A DNA stretch of 8,135 nucleotides from an uncultured Actinomycetes bacterium (GTDB lineage: Bacteria; Actinomycetota; Aquicultoria; CAJVYJ01). This document shows, piece by piece, positions 1 to 6,314 of the stretch. The position numbers and the translations under genes were made by a program. The notes under the pieces are model-generated. The model saw nothing but the letters and a program-made list of their open reading frames with translations, was not told the origin of the DNA and did no database searches. Location of the stretch: the NCBI GenBank assembly GCA_913009475.1, contig CAJVYJ010000076.1, positions 1 to 8,135 of the forward strand, given 5' to 3'. Each line of letters starts with the position of its first letter. Positions within the stretch are counted from its first letter, which is position 1.

Positions 1-86
1 TAGATGATGTGTTCAAGTCACACGTATTACCCTCTTTTTTCTTTTCTTTTTTTGTTTTTCTTGTTTTGTGTTGTTCTTTTTTTTTT
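1..86. other. Low-quality read tail outside the P5 adapter (not genomic)
   Basis: This stretch lies outside a complete Illumina P5 adapter and ends in a long T-rich run directly before it. That is what the reverse complement of a read looks like after it has passed the insert and the adapter and run into poly-A plus noise. It should not be treated as genomic DNA. Any open frame across it is artificial. Confidence 0.93.
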
Positions 87-144
87 AATGATACGGCGAC
101 CACCGAGATCTACACTCTTTCCCTACACGACGCTCTTCCGATCT
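87..144 (+). other. Illumina P5 / TruSeq universal adapter
   Basis: The 58 bases begin AATGATACGGCGACCACCGA and end ACGCTCTTCCGATCT, matching the TruSeq universal adapter over its whole length. Translated in the frame of the downstream ABC gene it gives NDTATTEIYTLSLHDALPI, a peptide familiar from adapter-contaminated database entries. The insert begins at 145. Confidence 0.99.
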
Positions 145-818
145 GCTGTTTGCTCAGGCCGACTTCCGGTACGGTAAAAATTGATGATCAAGAGATAACG
201 AAATTAACGGAATCCGACTTGCCGAGGATTAGGTTAAAAAATATCGGGTTTATTTTTCAATCTTTTAACCTGTTGTCCGCTTTGACGGCACAGGAAAATG
301 TAGAGATTGTTCTCAGCTTATCCAAGGTCTCACGGCGGCAGGCGAAAAAGAAAGCGGCGGAGATACTAAGAGGATTCGGTCTAGGCGAGCGCCTCCACCA
401 TTATCCTCGCCAACTTTCCGGCGGTGAAAAGCAGCGGGTGGCTATCGCCCGGGCTTTGGCCAATGACCCTGAATTAATTCTGGCTGATGAGCCGACCGCC
501 AATCTTGATTCCAAAACCGGCCATAAAGTGGTGGAGATCCTAAATAAAATCGCCAAGGAAAAGGGCAAAAGCATAGTTATCGTCAGCCATGATATGCGGA
601 TAATGGATATTGCCGACCGGGTACTTCAGCTGGAAGACGGCCGACTTTCGGAGGCCGGTGAATTTGTCACCACTGATGTGGTTTGCGGTATGATAATCAA
701 GAAAGATAAGGCTGTGGCTAAAAAGACTTATAAAAACAAGGAATATTATTTCTGTTCTAAAACTTGTTATGACCGATTTGAAAATAGTCCCGAGACTTTT
801 ATTAAAAAAGAGAAATAA
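145..818 (+). CDS. ABC transporter ATPase (LolD/MacB-like), 5'-truncated, with C-terminal YHS domain
   Basis: This is the nucleotide-binding subunit of an ABC transporter, cut at its 5' end by the adapter. The first whole genuine codon is at 147, leaving about 223 residues. The Walker A region is missing. Visible in order are the strand after it (LLRPTSGTVKI), the Q-loop (FIFQSFNLLSALTAQENV), the ABC signature LSGGEKQR (414-437), Walker B with the catalytic Glu (LILADEPTANLD, Glu at 489-491) and the H-loop His (588-590). The QSFNLL and DEPTANLD wording fits the LolD/MacB/DevA class, whose permease is normally a neighbour and would lie off the left edge. After the usual end of the ATPase comes a YHS domain (about 675-815): VCGM, a tyrosine-rich strand, FCSKTC and a C-terminal F-x-x-x-P-x-x-F. 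The cysteine pattern is C-x22-C-x3-C. YHS/TRASH domains are thought to bind metal, so a metal-sensing or metal-handling transporter is an inference. Substrate unknown. Confidence 0.9.
675..815 (+). other. YHS (TRASH-type) domain at the C terminus of the ABC ATPase
   Basis: The domain runs from the DVVCGM motif through YYFCSKTC to FENSPETF. The three cysteines are spaced C-x22-C-x3-C, the same as in the stand-alone YHS protein at 2046-2195 and the glycosyltransferase tail at 3486-3626. The domain is in frame with the ATPase and no start or stop separates them, so it is a true fusion and not a neighbouring gene. Confidence 0.88.
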
Positions 819-906
819 AAATAGGGAGACCATTTTAGGATAAATGTACAAAATATCACTTTATTAAACAATCTTATAGGTGTAATTAACGGGCGTGATA
901 ACAGTA

Positions 907-1980
907 ATGGAAAATAAAATAAAAGCTTATGAAAAGCATAAAGAAATAGTCATTAAAGGGGCTGGTATCGCTGGCTTGACCAGTGCTATTATCTTAGCTA
1001 AACAAGGTTACGAAGTAAAAATTTATGAGAAGAGAAGTAATGTGGGCTCACACCGATATGGTGATTTTCAGGGGTTGGAGAACTGGACTGATGACGAGGA
1101 TGTTCTTGATTATTTAAAAAGATTGGGCATCGCCGCCGATTTTTGGTTTAAGCCGATAAATAAAGTAACATTTTTCTCCTACGACAGCCGCGAATTTAAC
1201 TGTGAAACCGGCCGGCCGCTGATTTATATGATTAAAAGAGGCAATAAGCCGGAGTGCTTGGATTATGCGCTGAAGCAGCAAGCCTTAAATCTGGGCGTCA
1301 AAATAATCTACGATAAAAATATCAGCTTTCCGGTGCAAATCGACTCTTCGGGCGCTAAAAAAGCGGCGGCGTTCGCTTACGGGATTACCTTTGATACCGA
1401 TGCCGCCGACATCGTCTCGGCCATAGTCGATGATAGGCTTGCCCCTAAAGGGTATGCTTATTTTATCGCTTTAAACGGTAGGGCCACCTTGGTTAGCGCT
1501 TTTTTCGCTAAGCCGTTTAAGGACCCGAAAAAATATTATCTGGAGACTCTAAGCCGCTATAAAAATCTATTGGATTTTAAGATTGATAATCCTCGAGAAT
1601 TCGCCAAGTATATCAGTTTTTCCTTGGCCAAGCAGCGTGACGCCGTAATAGTGGGTGAGGCGGCTGGAATTCAGGATTATCTTTTTGGGTTCGGTATGCG
1701 TTTAGCGGTTAAGTCGGCTGAGCTGGCGGCCATATCCATCATGGAAGATAAGAGCTACCATCGTTTATATCGCGCCCATATTTTACCCTTTTTAAGAGCC
1801 GGCCTTGTTAACCGGTTTATATTTGAAAGATTGGGCAATAACGGTTACAAGCGGCAACTCAAAAAAGCTAATACTGTACCTGATGTCAGGAAGTTTTTAG
1901 GACGCAGTTATCATTTTTCACCGGCGCATAGATTATTTTATCCCATCGCTAGATTAAAGTATCGTGGTTTATGGGATTAA
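907..1980 (+). CDS. FAD/NAD(P)-dependent oxidoreductase, geranylgeranyl-reductase-like
   Basis: The 357-aa protein begins with a Rossmann dinucleotide fold: IVIKGAGIAGL (GxGxxG at residues 18-23) and the acidic end of the second strand (VKIYEK, Glu41). Near residues 250-254 is the second FAD motif GEAAG, followed by a glycine-rich LFGFGMRLAVKSAELAA helix, the layout of the GGR/PHBH-like flavoprotein group. Members reduce isoprenoid double bonds or hydroxylate aromatic substrates; the substrate here cannot be read. The middle segment, where many relatives have an ADG motif, reads SSGAKKAAAFAYGITF, so it is a divergent subfamily. No signal peptide or membrane segment is evident. Start choice: ATG at 907 gives the shortest credible leader, but GTG at 895 (four residues longer, with AGGTG about 12 bases upstream) is equally possible. 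It lies downstream of the ABC-YHS gene in the same direction and 65 bp before the small YHS gene. Confidence 0.82.
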   Translation: MENKIKAYEKHKEIVIKGAGIAGLTSAIILAKQGYEVKIYEKRSNVGSHRYGDFQGLENWTDDEDVLDYLKRLGIAADFWFKPINKVTFFSYDSREFNCETGRPLIYMIKRGNKPECLDYALKQQALNLGVKIIYDKNISFPVQIDSSGAKKAAAFAYGITFDTDAADIVSAIVDDRLAPKGYAYFIALNGRATLVSAFFAKPFKDPKKYYLETLSRYKNLLDFKIDNPREFAKYISFSLAKQRDAVIVGEAAGIQDYLFGFGMRLAVKSAELAAISIMEDKSYHRLYRAHILPFLRAGLVNRFIFERLGNNGYKRQLKKANTVPDVRKFLGRSYHFSPAHRLFYPIARLKYRGLWD

Positions 1981-2030
1981 GGAGTTATCAAATTGAAATC
2001 GCTGGGAAAAATATTTGATATTGATTAATT

Positions 2031-2040
2031 AAGGAGGTGA
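2031..2040 (+). promoter_or_regulatory. Full-length Shine-Dalgarno sequence of the small YHS gene
   Basis: AAGGAGGTGA is complementary to the canonical 16S rRNA 3' tail over ten bases and stands five bases before the ATG at 2046. It fixes the start of a gene short enough to be missed by length filters and predicts strong translation. A weak sigma70-like pair lies upstream (TTGAAA at 1993-1998, 18-bp spacer, GATATT at 2017-2022), so the YHS gene might also have its own promoter. Confidence 0.85.
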
Positions 2041-2045
2041 TAAAA

Positions 2046-2195
2046 ATGGCGAAAGATTTAGTCTGCGATATGGAAGTGGAAGAAGATAAGGCAGCCGCTA
2101 CCTCAGAATATAATGGTAAAACCTATTATTTTTGCAGCGGCGGTTGTAAGGTTGATTTTGACAAAGACCCGGAGAAGTTTATCAACAAAGAATAA
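2046..2195 (+). CDS. Small stand-alone YHS domain protein (49 aa)
   Basis: A complete 49-residue protein beginning MAKDLVCDMEV and ending FINKE. Nearly all of it is one YHS domain: Cys7 in LVCDM, the NGKTYYFC strand with Cys30, Cys34 in the CSGGC turn, then VDFDKDPEKF. The spacing is C-x22-C-x3-C. CDM replaces the commoner CGM. YHS domains occur alone and attached to heavy-metal P-type ATPases and monooxygenases and are believed to bind metal ions; no enzymatic activity is expected for a protein this size. It is probably cytosolic, as no signal peptide is seen. A perfect ribosome binding site precedes it. The gene is 65 bp after the flavoprotein and 30 bp before the glycosyltransferase-YHS gene, which suggests co-transcription. 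A metal chaperone or sensor role is inference. Confidence 0.92.
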   Translation: MAKDLVCDMEVEEDKAAATSEYNGKTYYFCSGGCKVDFDKDPEKFINKE

Positions 2196-2225
2196 TAAAA
2201 GAAAGGTAGTTTATGAGGGGTAGCC

Positions 2226-3629
2226 ATGCTAAATAATATTGATGCCGGTGAACGGTCGATTGATAACTATCGTGGTATTGTCGCCGATGAGGTGCTTGAT
2301 AAGCTGCGCCAAACGGCTAAGGACCTTAAAGGGCTTCGTATTCTCCACTTGAACGCGACACCGTTCGGGGGCGGAGTCGCGGAGCTATTGCGTTCGATTG
2401 TGCCCCTCTTAAACGACCTTGGTTTAGTGGCCGAGTGGAAAACGATTACTGGTAACCAAGATTTTTTCCAAGTGACCAAAACTATTCATAACGCTTTGCA
2501 AGGCGGCAAAGAGTCACTGAATAAAGAAGCTCAAGATCTCTACTTAAAAATTTCTCAGCAAAACGCGGCGATGCTGGAGGAAGCGTACGACATAGTCTTT
2601 GTTCATGACCCGCAACCGGCACCGATTCCTTTGTTGCACGGGAAGGGTGATTCTCTTTGGGTCTGGCGCTGTCATATCGATACCTCAAATCCCAATCCGG
2701 ATGTCTGGGGTTGGCTGCGCCAGTGGTTGACGGCGTATGATGCCGCGATATTTACCATGGCTGAGTTTGTGCCACCTGATTTTCCGGTTCAGCAGTTGGA
2801 GATTATTCCTCCGGCAATCGACCCGCTTAGTCCGAAAAACTTTCAGTTGGCGGATACAACCGCTCGCCAAGTATTAGAGTGGATGGGGATAAAACTGAAG
2901 TATCCGCTGATTACCCAGGTTTCCCGTTTTGACCCCTGGAAAGACCCTATGGGTGTAATCGAAGCTTATCGTCTGGCGCGAAAACATGTTCCCAATCTTC
3001 AGTTGGCGCTGGTCGGCTCAATGGCACTTGATGACCCGGAGGGTTGGGATATATACAAGACGATATTGGCTGAAGGTGAAACTGACCCTTTAATGTACGT
3101 ATTTACTAATCTTACCGGAGTGGGCAATATCGAGGTAAACGCTTTTCAGTCTCTGTCCGATGTTATTGTTCAAAAGTCTATCCGGGAAGGGTTCGGCTTG
3201 GTAATCTCGGAGGCTTTATGGAAAGAGACGGCGGTGGTAGCCGGCCGGGCGGGAGGAATTCCTCTGCAAATGGCGGATGGTGTGGGCGGGTATCTGGTGG
3301 ACAGTGTCCCGGAATGCGCTGATAAAATCGTCAAATTATTGACGGATAAAGAGCTTTCTTTCAATCTGGCAAAAGCAGGCAAAGAACGGGTCCGCCAAAA
3401 TTTTTTAATTCCCAGACTTATGCTTAATGAGCTTTCATTAATAAAAAATCTTACCGCCGGAAAACCGTTGATCAGGAAGAGCTGGGAAAGTTGGCGCGAT
3501 CATGTTTGCGGTATGGCGGTCAGCGAGCCCGCGTCGGCACCGACAGCGGAATTCAACGGTCAAACTTATGTATTTTGTTCAAAAGTCTGTCAAGCCCGAT
3601 TTCAAGAAAATCCTCAACATTTTACTTAG
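2226..3629 (+). CDS. treT: TreT-like trehalose synthase (GT4 glycosyltransferase) with C-terminal YHS domain
   Basis: The 467-aa protein has the two Rossmann-like halves of a GT-B glycosyltransferase. The N-terminal half carries ILHLNATPFGGGVAELL (residues 39-55), VFVHDPQPAPIP (125-134) and WVWRCHIDTSNPNP (145-158), which are characteristic of the trehalose synthase TreT / trehalose phosphorylase branch. The C-terminal half has SRFDPWKDP (233-241, the basic residues that contact the donor phosphates) and the GT4 E-x7-E motif (Glu321 to Glu329). TreT makes trehalose from a nucleoside-diphosphoglucose and glucose, reversibly; the phosphorylase relatives use glucose-1-phosphate instead, and sequence reading alone cannot fully separate them. 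The enzyme core ends near residue 412. A linker (about 413-424) then leads into a YHS domain (Cys428, Cys451, Cys455), which family members usually lack. The ATG at 2226 is preceded by GAGGGG with a five-base gap. It is 30 bp after the stand-alone YHS gene, so it is probably in the same transcript. Confidence 0.87.
   Translation: MLNNIDAGERSIDNYRGIVADEVLDKLRQTAKDLKGLRILHLNATPFGGGVAELLRSIVPLLNDLGLVAEWKTITGNQDFFQVTKTIHNALQGGKESLNKEAQDLYLKISQQNAAMLEEAYDIVFVHDPQPAPIPLLHGKGDSLWVWRCHIDTSNPNPDVWGWLRQWLTAYDAAIFTMAEFVPPDFPVQQLEIIPPAIDPLSPKNFQLADTTARQVLEWMGIKLKYPLITQVSRFDPWKDPMGVIEAYRLARKHVPNLQLALVGSMALDDPEGWDIYKTILAEGETDPLMYVFTNLTGVGNIEVNAFQSLSDVIVQKSIREGFGLVISEALWKETAVVAGRAGGIPLQMADGVGGYLVDSVPECADKIVKLLTDKELSFNLAKAGKERVRQNFLIPRLMLNELSLIKNLTAGKPLIRKSWESWRDHVCGMAVSEPASAPTAEFNGQTYVFCSKVCQARFQENPQHFT
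3486..3626 (+). other. YHS (TRASH-type) domain at the C terminus of the TreT-like enzyme
   Basis: Residues 421-467 of the glycosyltransferase contain HVCGMAV, NGQTYVFCSKVC and FQENPQHF, giving C-x22-C-x3-C. The domain follows the catalytic core in the same reading frame without an intervening start. The three YHS coding stretches in this window differ extensively at the DNA level, so this does not look like a very recent local duplication. Confidence 0.88.
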
Positions 3630-3647
3630 ACAGGTTCCTGATTTTCA

Positions 3648-3690
3648 GCCGCGCTTCTAAAGGTGCGGCCGGAAAGCTTTATCGGCCGGC
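3648..3690 (+). other. GC-rich inverted repeats after the TreT-YHS gene
   Basis: Two overlapping hairpins can form just after the stop at 3629. GCCGCGC (3648-3654) pairs with GTGCGGC (3663-3669) over an 8-nt loop, with one G-T pair. GGCCG (3667-3671) can alternatively pair with CGGCC (3683-3687). No T-run follows, so this is not a convincing intrinsic terminator. It may be an attenuating structure or simply a GC-rich spacer. Confidence 0.35.
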
Positions 3691-3697
3691 TTAAAAA

Positions 3698-3726
3698 TTG
3701 CTTCGGGTACGGGGTACAATTATATT
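3698..3726 (+). promoter_or_regulatory. Possible sigma70-like promoter of the DUF255 gene
   Basis: TTGCTT (3698-3703) and TATATT (3721-3726) are separated by 17 bases. The -10 box matches consensus at five of six positions but the -35 box at only three. The site lies in the 119-bp gap before the DUF255 start, the longest gap in this gene block, which supports a separate transcription start. Confidence 0.35.
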
Positions 3727-3748
3727 ATCGATACCAAGGAGTAAGGTG

Positions 3749-5860
3749 ATGAGTGAAGATAAAAATAGTAGCGGCTCTGTCTCCGGGGGCAACCTGCTTT
3801 TAAAGGAAAAAAGTCCCTATCTGTTGCAGCATGCTTATAATCCGGTCGATTGGTATCCTTGGGGAGAGGCGGCTTTTGTTAAAGCAGCCGCGGAAGACAA
3901 ACCGATTTTTTTATCAATCGGCTATTCCACTTGTCACTGGTGCCACGTGATGGCCCACGAATCTTTTGAGGATGAGGAGGTGGCCCGCATGATGAATGAT
4001 GTGTTTGTCTCTATTAAGGTAGATAGGGAAGAACGTCCGGATATTGATAATATATACATGAAGGCGGCGCAGATGATGACTGGACGCGGCGGTTGGCCGC
4101 TGACGATTGTTATGACCGCGGATAAAATACCATTTTTTGCCGGCACCTATTTTCCCAAACAGACTCGTTTTGGGCAGGTCGGTATGGTGGAGTTGGTTCC
4201 GCGACTTAAGGATATCTGGCAGAATCAGCGGGATAAAGTCGCTCAATCGGCGGCCGGAGTAGTCGAGGCGCTGCGGGCGGCGCCGTCGGCAAGCCCAGGT
4301 GAAGAACTTGATATTAATATATTGCAATCGGCCTACAATCAATTAAGTGAAACATTCGACGCGGCCAACGGCGGTTTTGGCAACGCACCGAAATTTCCCA
4401 CCCCCCACAACTTAACGTTCTTACTGCGTTATTGGCAGCGGAGCGGTAATCCCAATGCTTTAAAAATGGTTGAAGAGACATTGCGGGCGATGCGCCGTGG
4501 CGGTATCTATGACCATATCGGTTTTGGTTTTCATCGTTATGCTACTGATAGAAAGTGGTTGGTGCCCCATTTTGAAAAGATGCTTTACGATCAGGCGCTG
4601 TTGGCTATCGCTTATCTGGAAGCTTTTCAGGCTACGGCCAAGGCGGAGTTCGCGGAGACGGCTAAAGAAATTTTTACCTATGTCTTGCGCGATATGACGG
4701 CGCCCGTGGGCGGTTTTTACTCGGCTGAAGATGCCGATAGCTCCGGCGGCGAAGGCAAGTTTTATCTTTGGAGCCAGGCGGAGATAGAGGAGGCGCTCAC
4801 TCCCGATGAGGCTAAGATAGCTCTTAAGGTGTTCAATGTTAATAATCAGGGAAATTTTCAGGACCAGCTCAGCCAAGAGTTCACGGGTGAAAATATTTTG
4901 CATCTAACAAAGTCGTGGGCGGAGCTTGCTCGGGAGTTCGATATCTCTAAGGCGGTATTGGAGCGCCAAGCGTCGGATATTCGCGCCCAGCTCTTCAAGC
5001 GCCGTGAGCAACGGCCCCGTCCGCATAAAGACGACAAGATTCTTACCGACTGGAACGGTTTGATGATTGCCGCGCTAGCCAAAGGCGCTCAAGTTCTGGG
5101 TGAGCCTAAATATGCTGAGGCGGCGGCGCGGGCAACTGATTTTATCTTTACCAATCTGTGTGATAGCGGTGGTGGGCTCTTGCATCGTTATCGTGACGGT
5201 GAAGCGCTGTTCCCGGCTTACTTAAGTGATTACGCTTTTTTGGTCTGGGGTCTTATAGAATTATATGAAGCTACTTTTGAAGTCAATTATTTAAAGCAAG
5301 CTTTAGAGTTGAATAATAAGATGCTGAGATTATTTTGGGATGATAAAAACGGTGGGTTTTATCTGGCCGCCGATGATAATCAGGACTTGTTCCACCGACC
5401 CAAAGAGATATATGACGGCGCGCTGCCTTCCGGCAACTCGGTGGCGATGTTAAATCTGCTTAAGTTGGGGCGGCTGGCGGCTCAGCCTGAATTGGAAGCC
5501 AAAGCTGCGGTTCTGGAGCGTTATTTTGCCGGTAATATCAGACAGATGCCTGTAGCTCACAGCCAAATGCTGGTCGCGGTTGATTTCAGTTTTGGGCCGG
5601 TTTATGAAATAGTCATTGTCGGTAAGCCCAAAAACCAAGAGACGGAAGCGATGTTGGCAGTGGTGAACAGCAGCTTCATCCCCAATAAAGTGATCTTGCT
5701 GCGTGATGAGAGTCAAACAACGTCGCCCATTGACGAGGTAGCTGAATTTGTGCGCGATTATAAGAGCGTTGACGGTAAAGCCACCGCTTATGTCTGCCAA
5801 AATTATGCTTGCCGTAAGCCGGTTACCGATGTCGCTGAGCTGCTAAAGATGTTGGAATAA
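3749..5860 (+). CDS. DUF255 thioredoxin-domain protein (YyaL/SPATA20 family)
   Basis: The 703-aa protein is full length for this family. Its N-terminal thioredoxin-like domain begins SPYLLQHAYNPVDWYPWG and carries the CxxC motif CHWC (residues 62-65) within STCHWCHVMAHESFEDEEVA. VDREERPDID (91-100), GGWPLT (114-119) and PFFAGTYFP (128-136) follow. The rest is an alpha/alpha-barrel related to N-acylglucosamine 2-epimerases and six-hairpin glycosidases, with the family motifs GGFGNAPKFP, GGIYDHIGFGFHRYATD, WLVPHFEKMLYDQA, FYSAEDADS and LTDWNGLMI. The molecular function of the family is not settled; the motifs suggest redox chemistry coupled to a sugar-binding-type fold. No signal peptide is seen, so it is probably cytosolic. 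ATG 3749 is preferred because AAGGAG (3736-3741) lies seven bases upstream; the TTG at 3698, 17 codons earlier, overlaps the likely promoter. It is 119 bp after the TreT-YHS gene, possibly with its own promoter. Confidence 0.93.
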   Translation: MSEDKNSSGSVSGGNLLLKEKSPYLLQHAYNPVDWYPWGEAAFVKAAAEDKPIFLSIGYSTCHWCHVMAHESFEDEEVARMMNDVFVSIKVDREERPDIDNIYMKAAQMMTGRGGWPLTIVMTADKIPFFAGTYFPKQTRFGQVGMVELVPRLKDIWQNQRDKVAQSAAGVVEALRAAPSASPGEELDINILQSAYNQLSETFDAANGGFGNAPKFPTPHNLTFLLRYWQRSGNPNALKMVEETLRAMRRGGIYDHIGFGFHRYATDRKWLVPHFEKMLYDQALLAIAYLEAFQATAKAEFAETAKEIFTYVLRDMTAPVGGFYSAEDADSSGGEGKFYLWSQAEIEEALTPDEAKIALKVFNVNNQGNFQDQLSQEFTGENILHLTKSWAELAREFDISKAVLERQASDIRAQLFKRREQRPRPHKDDKILTDWNGLMIAALAKGAQVLGEPKYAEAAARATDFIFTNLCDSGGGLLHRYRDGEALFPAYLSDYAFLVWGLIELYEATFEVNYLKQALELNNKMLRLFWDDKNGGFYLAADDNQDLFHRPKEIYDGALPSGNSVAMLNLLKLGRLAAQPELEAKAAVLERYFAGNIRQMPVAHSQMLVAVDFSFGPVYEIVIVGKPKNQETEAMLAVVNSSFIPNKVILLRDESQTTSPIDEVAEFVRDYKSVDGKATAYVCQNYACRKPVTDVAELLKMLE

Positions 5861-5902
5861 GCTATATGAATCTCGACTAACCCGACCTACCGCGTGTTTG
5901 TC

Positions 5903-5923
5903 ATTCCCAGCTTGACTGGGAAT
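5903..5923. repeat. Palindromic hairpin, CATTCCCAG-type dispersed repeat
   Basis: ATTCCCAG (5903-5910) and CTGGGAAT (5916-5923) form a perfect 8-bp stem over the loop CTTGA. The wording (GTCATTCCCAG, then GGGAATCCAGG) resembles a REP-like palindrome that I recall from many unrelated bacterial genomes. It starts 42 bases after the DUF255 stop. No T-run follows, so it is not a standard terminator. Confidence 0.6.
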
Positions 5924-5945
5924 CCAGGAATAAGGGAGCATGTAG

Positions 5946-5966
5946 GGGCGGGCCTTGCGTCCGCCC
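5946..5966. repeat. Palindromic hairpin, GGGGCGGG-type dispersed repeat
   Basis: GGGCGGGC (5946-5953) pairs with GTCCGCCC (5959-5966) over the loop CTTGC, with one G-T pair. The unit TGTAGGGGCGGG...CCGCCC resembles another palindrome that I recall being dispersed in environmental bacterial genomes. It shares stem length, loop length and the loop start CTTG with the hairpin 23 bases upstream. Confidence 0.55.
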
Positions 5967-6044
5967 GTGAAGATAATTGACAGCCTTGGGGTCCTGTCTC
6001 CGCGGTATCCCACTGCGTCGCCCCTCGGTATTATTAAACGTGGT

Positions 6045-6210
6045 AAAAAGGTTTATTTAATTCTCTCGAAAAGACGCTGTCGTTTTCCCCAGCGAGGAAA
6101 ACGCATCTCGGCTCTCGGCATCGCTCCTCGCTCATGAGCGTGGCTCCCGGCGAGACCATGCTCGCTTTAGCCTCCGAGACGCTTTTCTCCGAGAATAAAT
6201 AAACCTTTTT
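6045..6210. repeat. 166-bp element with 15-bp terminal inverted repeats (MITE-like or bidirectional terminator)
   Basis: AAAAAGGTTTATTTA (6045-6059) is repeated perfectly inverted as TAAATAAACCTTTTT (6196-6210). The similarity continues inward imperfectly (ATTCTC and CGAAAAGACG against GAGAAT and CGCTTTTC). Inside lie a second hairpin, CGTTTTCC (6081-6088) with GGAAAACG (6096-6103), and a 12-bp perfect palindrome CGCTCATGAGCG (6129-6140). A TA dinucleotide sits at both edges (6044-6045 and 6211-6212), as in TA-targeting MITEs, but the edges are A/T-rich so this may be chance. There is no transposase. On either strand the folded RNA would end in a U-run, so it could also terminate transcription from both sides. 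Confidence 0.55.
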
Positions 6211-6285
6211 TATAGGATTATAGCTGTTAAGCGAACTCGGATTGGAAATGAAAGGTTAAAGATGTAATGGCCGGACTTAATTTTA

Positions 6286-6314
6286 TTGACCATGAATCAA
6301 TATAGCGGTATGTT
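6286..6314 (+). promoter_or_regulatory. Sigma70-like promoter of the HhH-GPD gene
   Basis: TTGACC (6286-6291, five of six consensus bases) and TATGTT (6309-6314, four of six) are separated by exactly 17 bases. A transcript starting near 6321 would have a leader of about 45 bases to the ATG at 6365. It is the best promoter match I found in the window and lies just after the structured region. Confidence 0.45.

Noticed and set aside
9..146. Start codon and N-terminal region of the ABC gene as read from position 9
   Set aside because: It is translated read noise and P5 adapter; the true start and the Walker A region lie beyond the contig.
540..851. 103-aa - strand frame opposite the ABC-YHS 3' end
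   Set aside because: It is antisense to the H-loop and YHS motifs; its apparent hydrophobic stretches arise from the complement of Lys/Glu-rich codons.
844..867. Very short ATG reading frame in the gap between the ABC and flavoprotein genes
   Set aside because: It would encode only seven residues with no ribosome binding site or regulatory context such as an attenuator stem.
3648..3690. Intrinsic terminator after the TreT-YHS gene
   Set aside because: Stems can form, but no T-run follows on the + strand, so I kept it only as an inverted repeat.
3491..3694. 67-aa + strand reading frame overlapping the end of the TreT-YHS gene
   Set aside because: It runs in another frame through a well-supported YHS domain, has no homology signal or good ribosome binding site, and its composition is that of a shadow frame.
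3698..3748. TTG at 3698 as start of the DUF255 protein
   Set aside because: The ATG at 3749 has AAGGAG at good spacing, and the 17 extra residues are not part of the family's usual N terminus.
3914..4903. Long - strand frames opposite the DUF255 gene (142 and 147 aa)
   Set aside because: They are antisense to strongly conserved family motifs and have no recognisable domain of their own.
5903..5966. CRISPR-like repeat pair
   Set aside because: The two units differ in sequence, are palindromic with short loops, and there is no array or cas gene.
5955..6137. 60-aa + strand frame in the intergenic region
   Set aside because: It spans a hairpin arm and half of the inverted-repeat element, is rich in Arg and Pro without a domain, and lacks a Shine-Dalgarno site.
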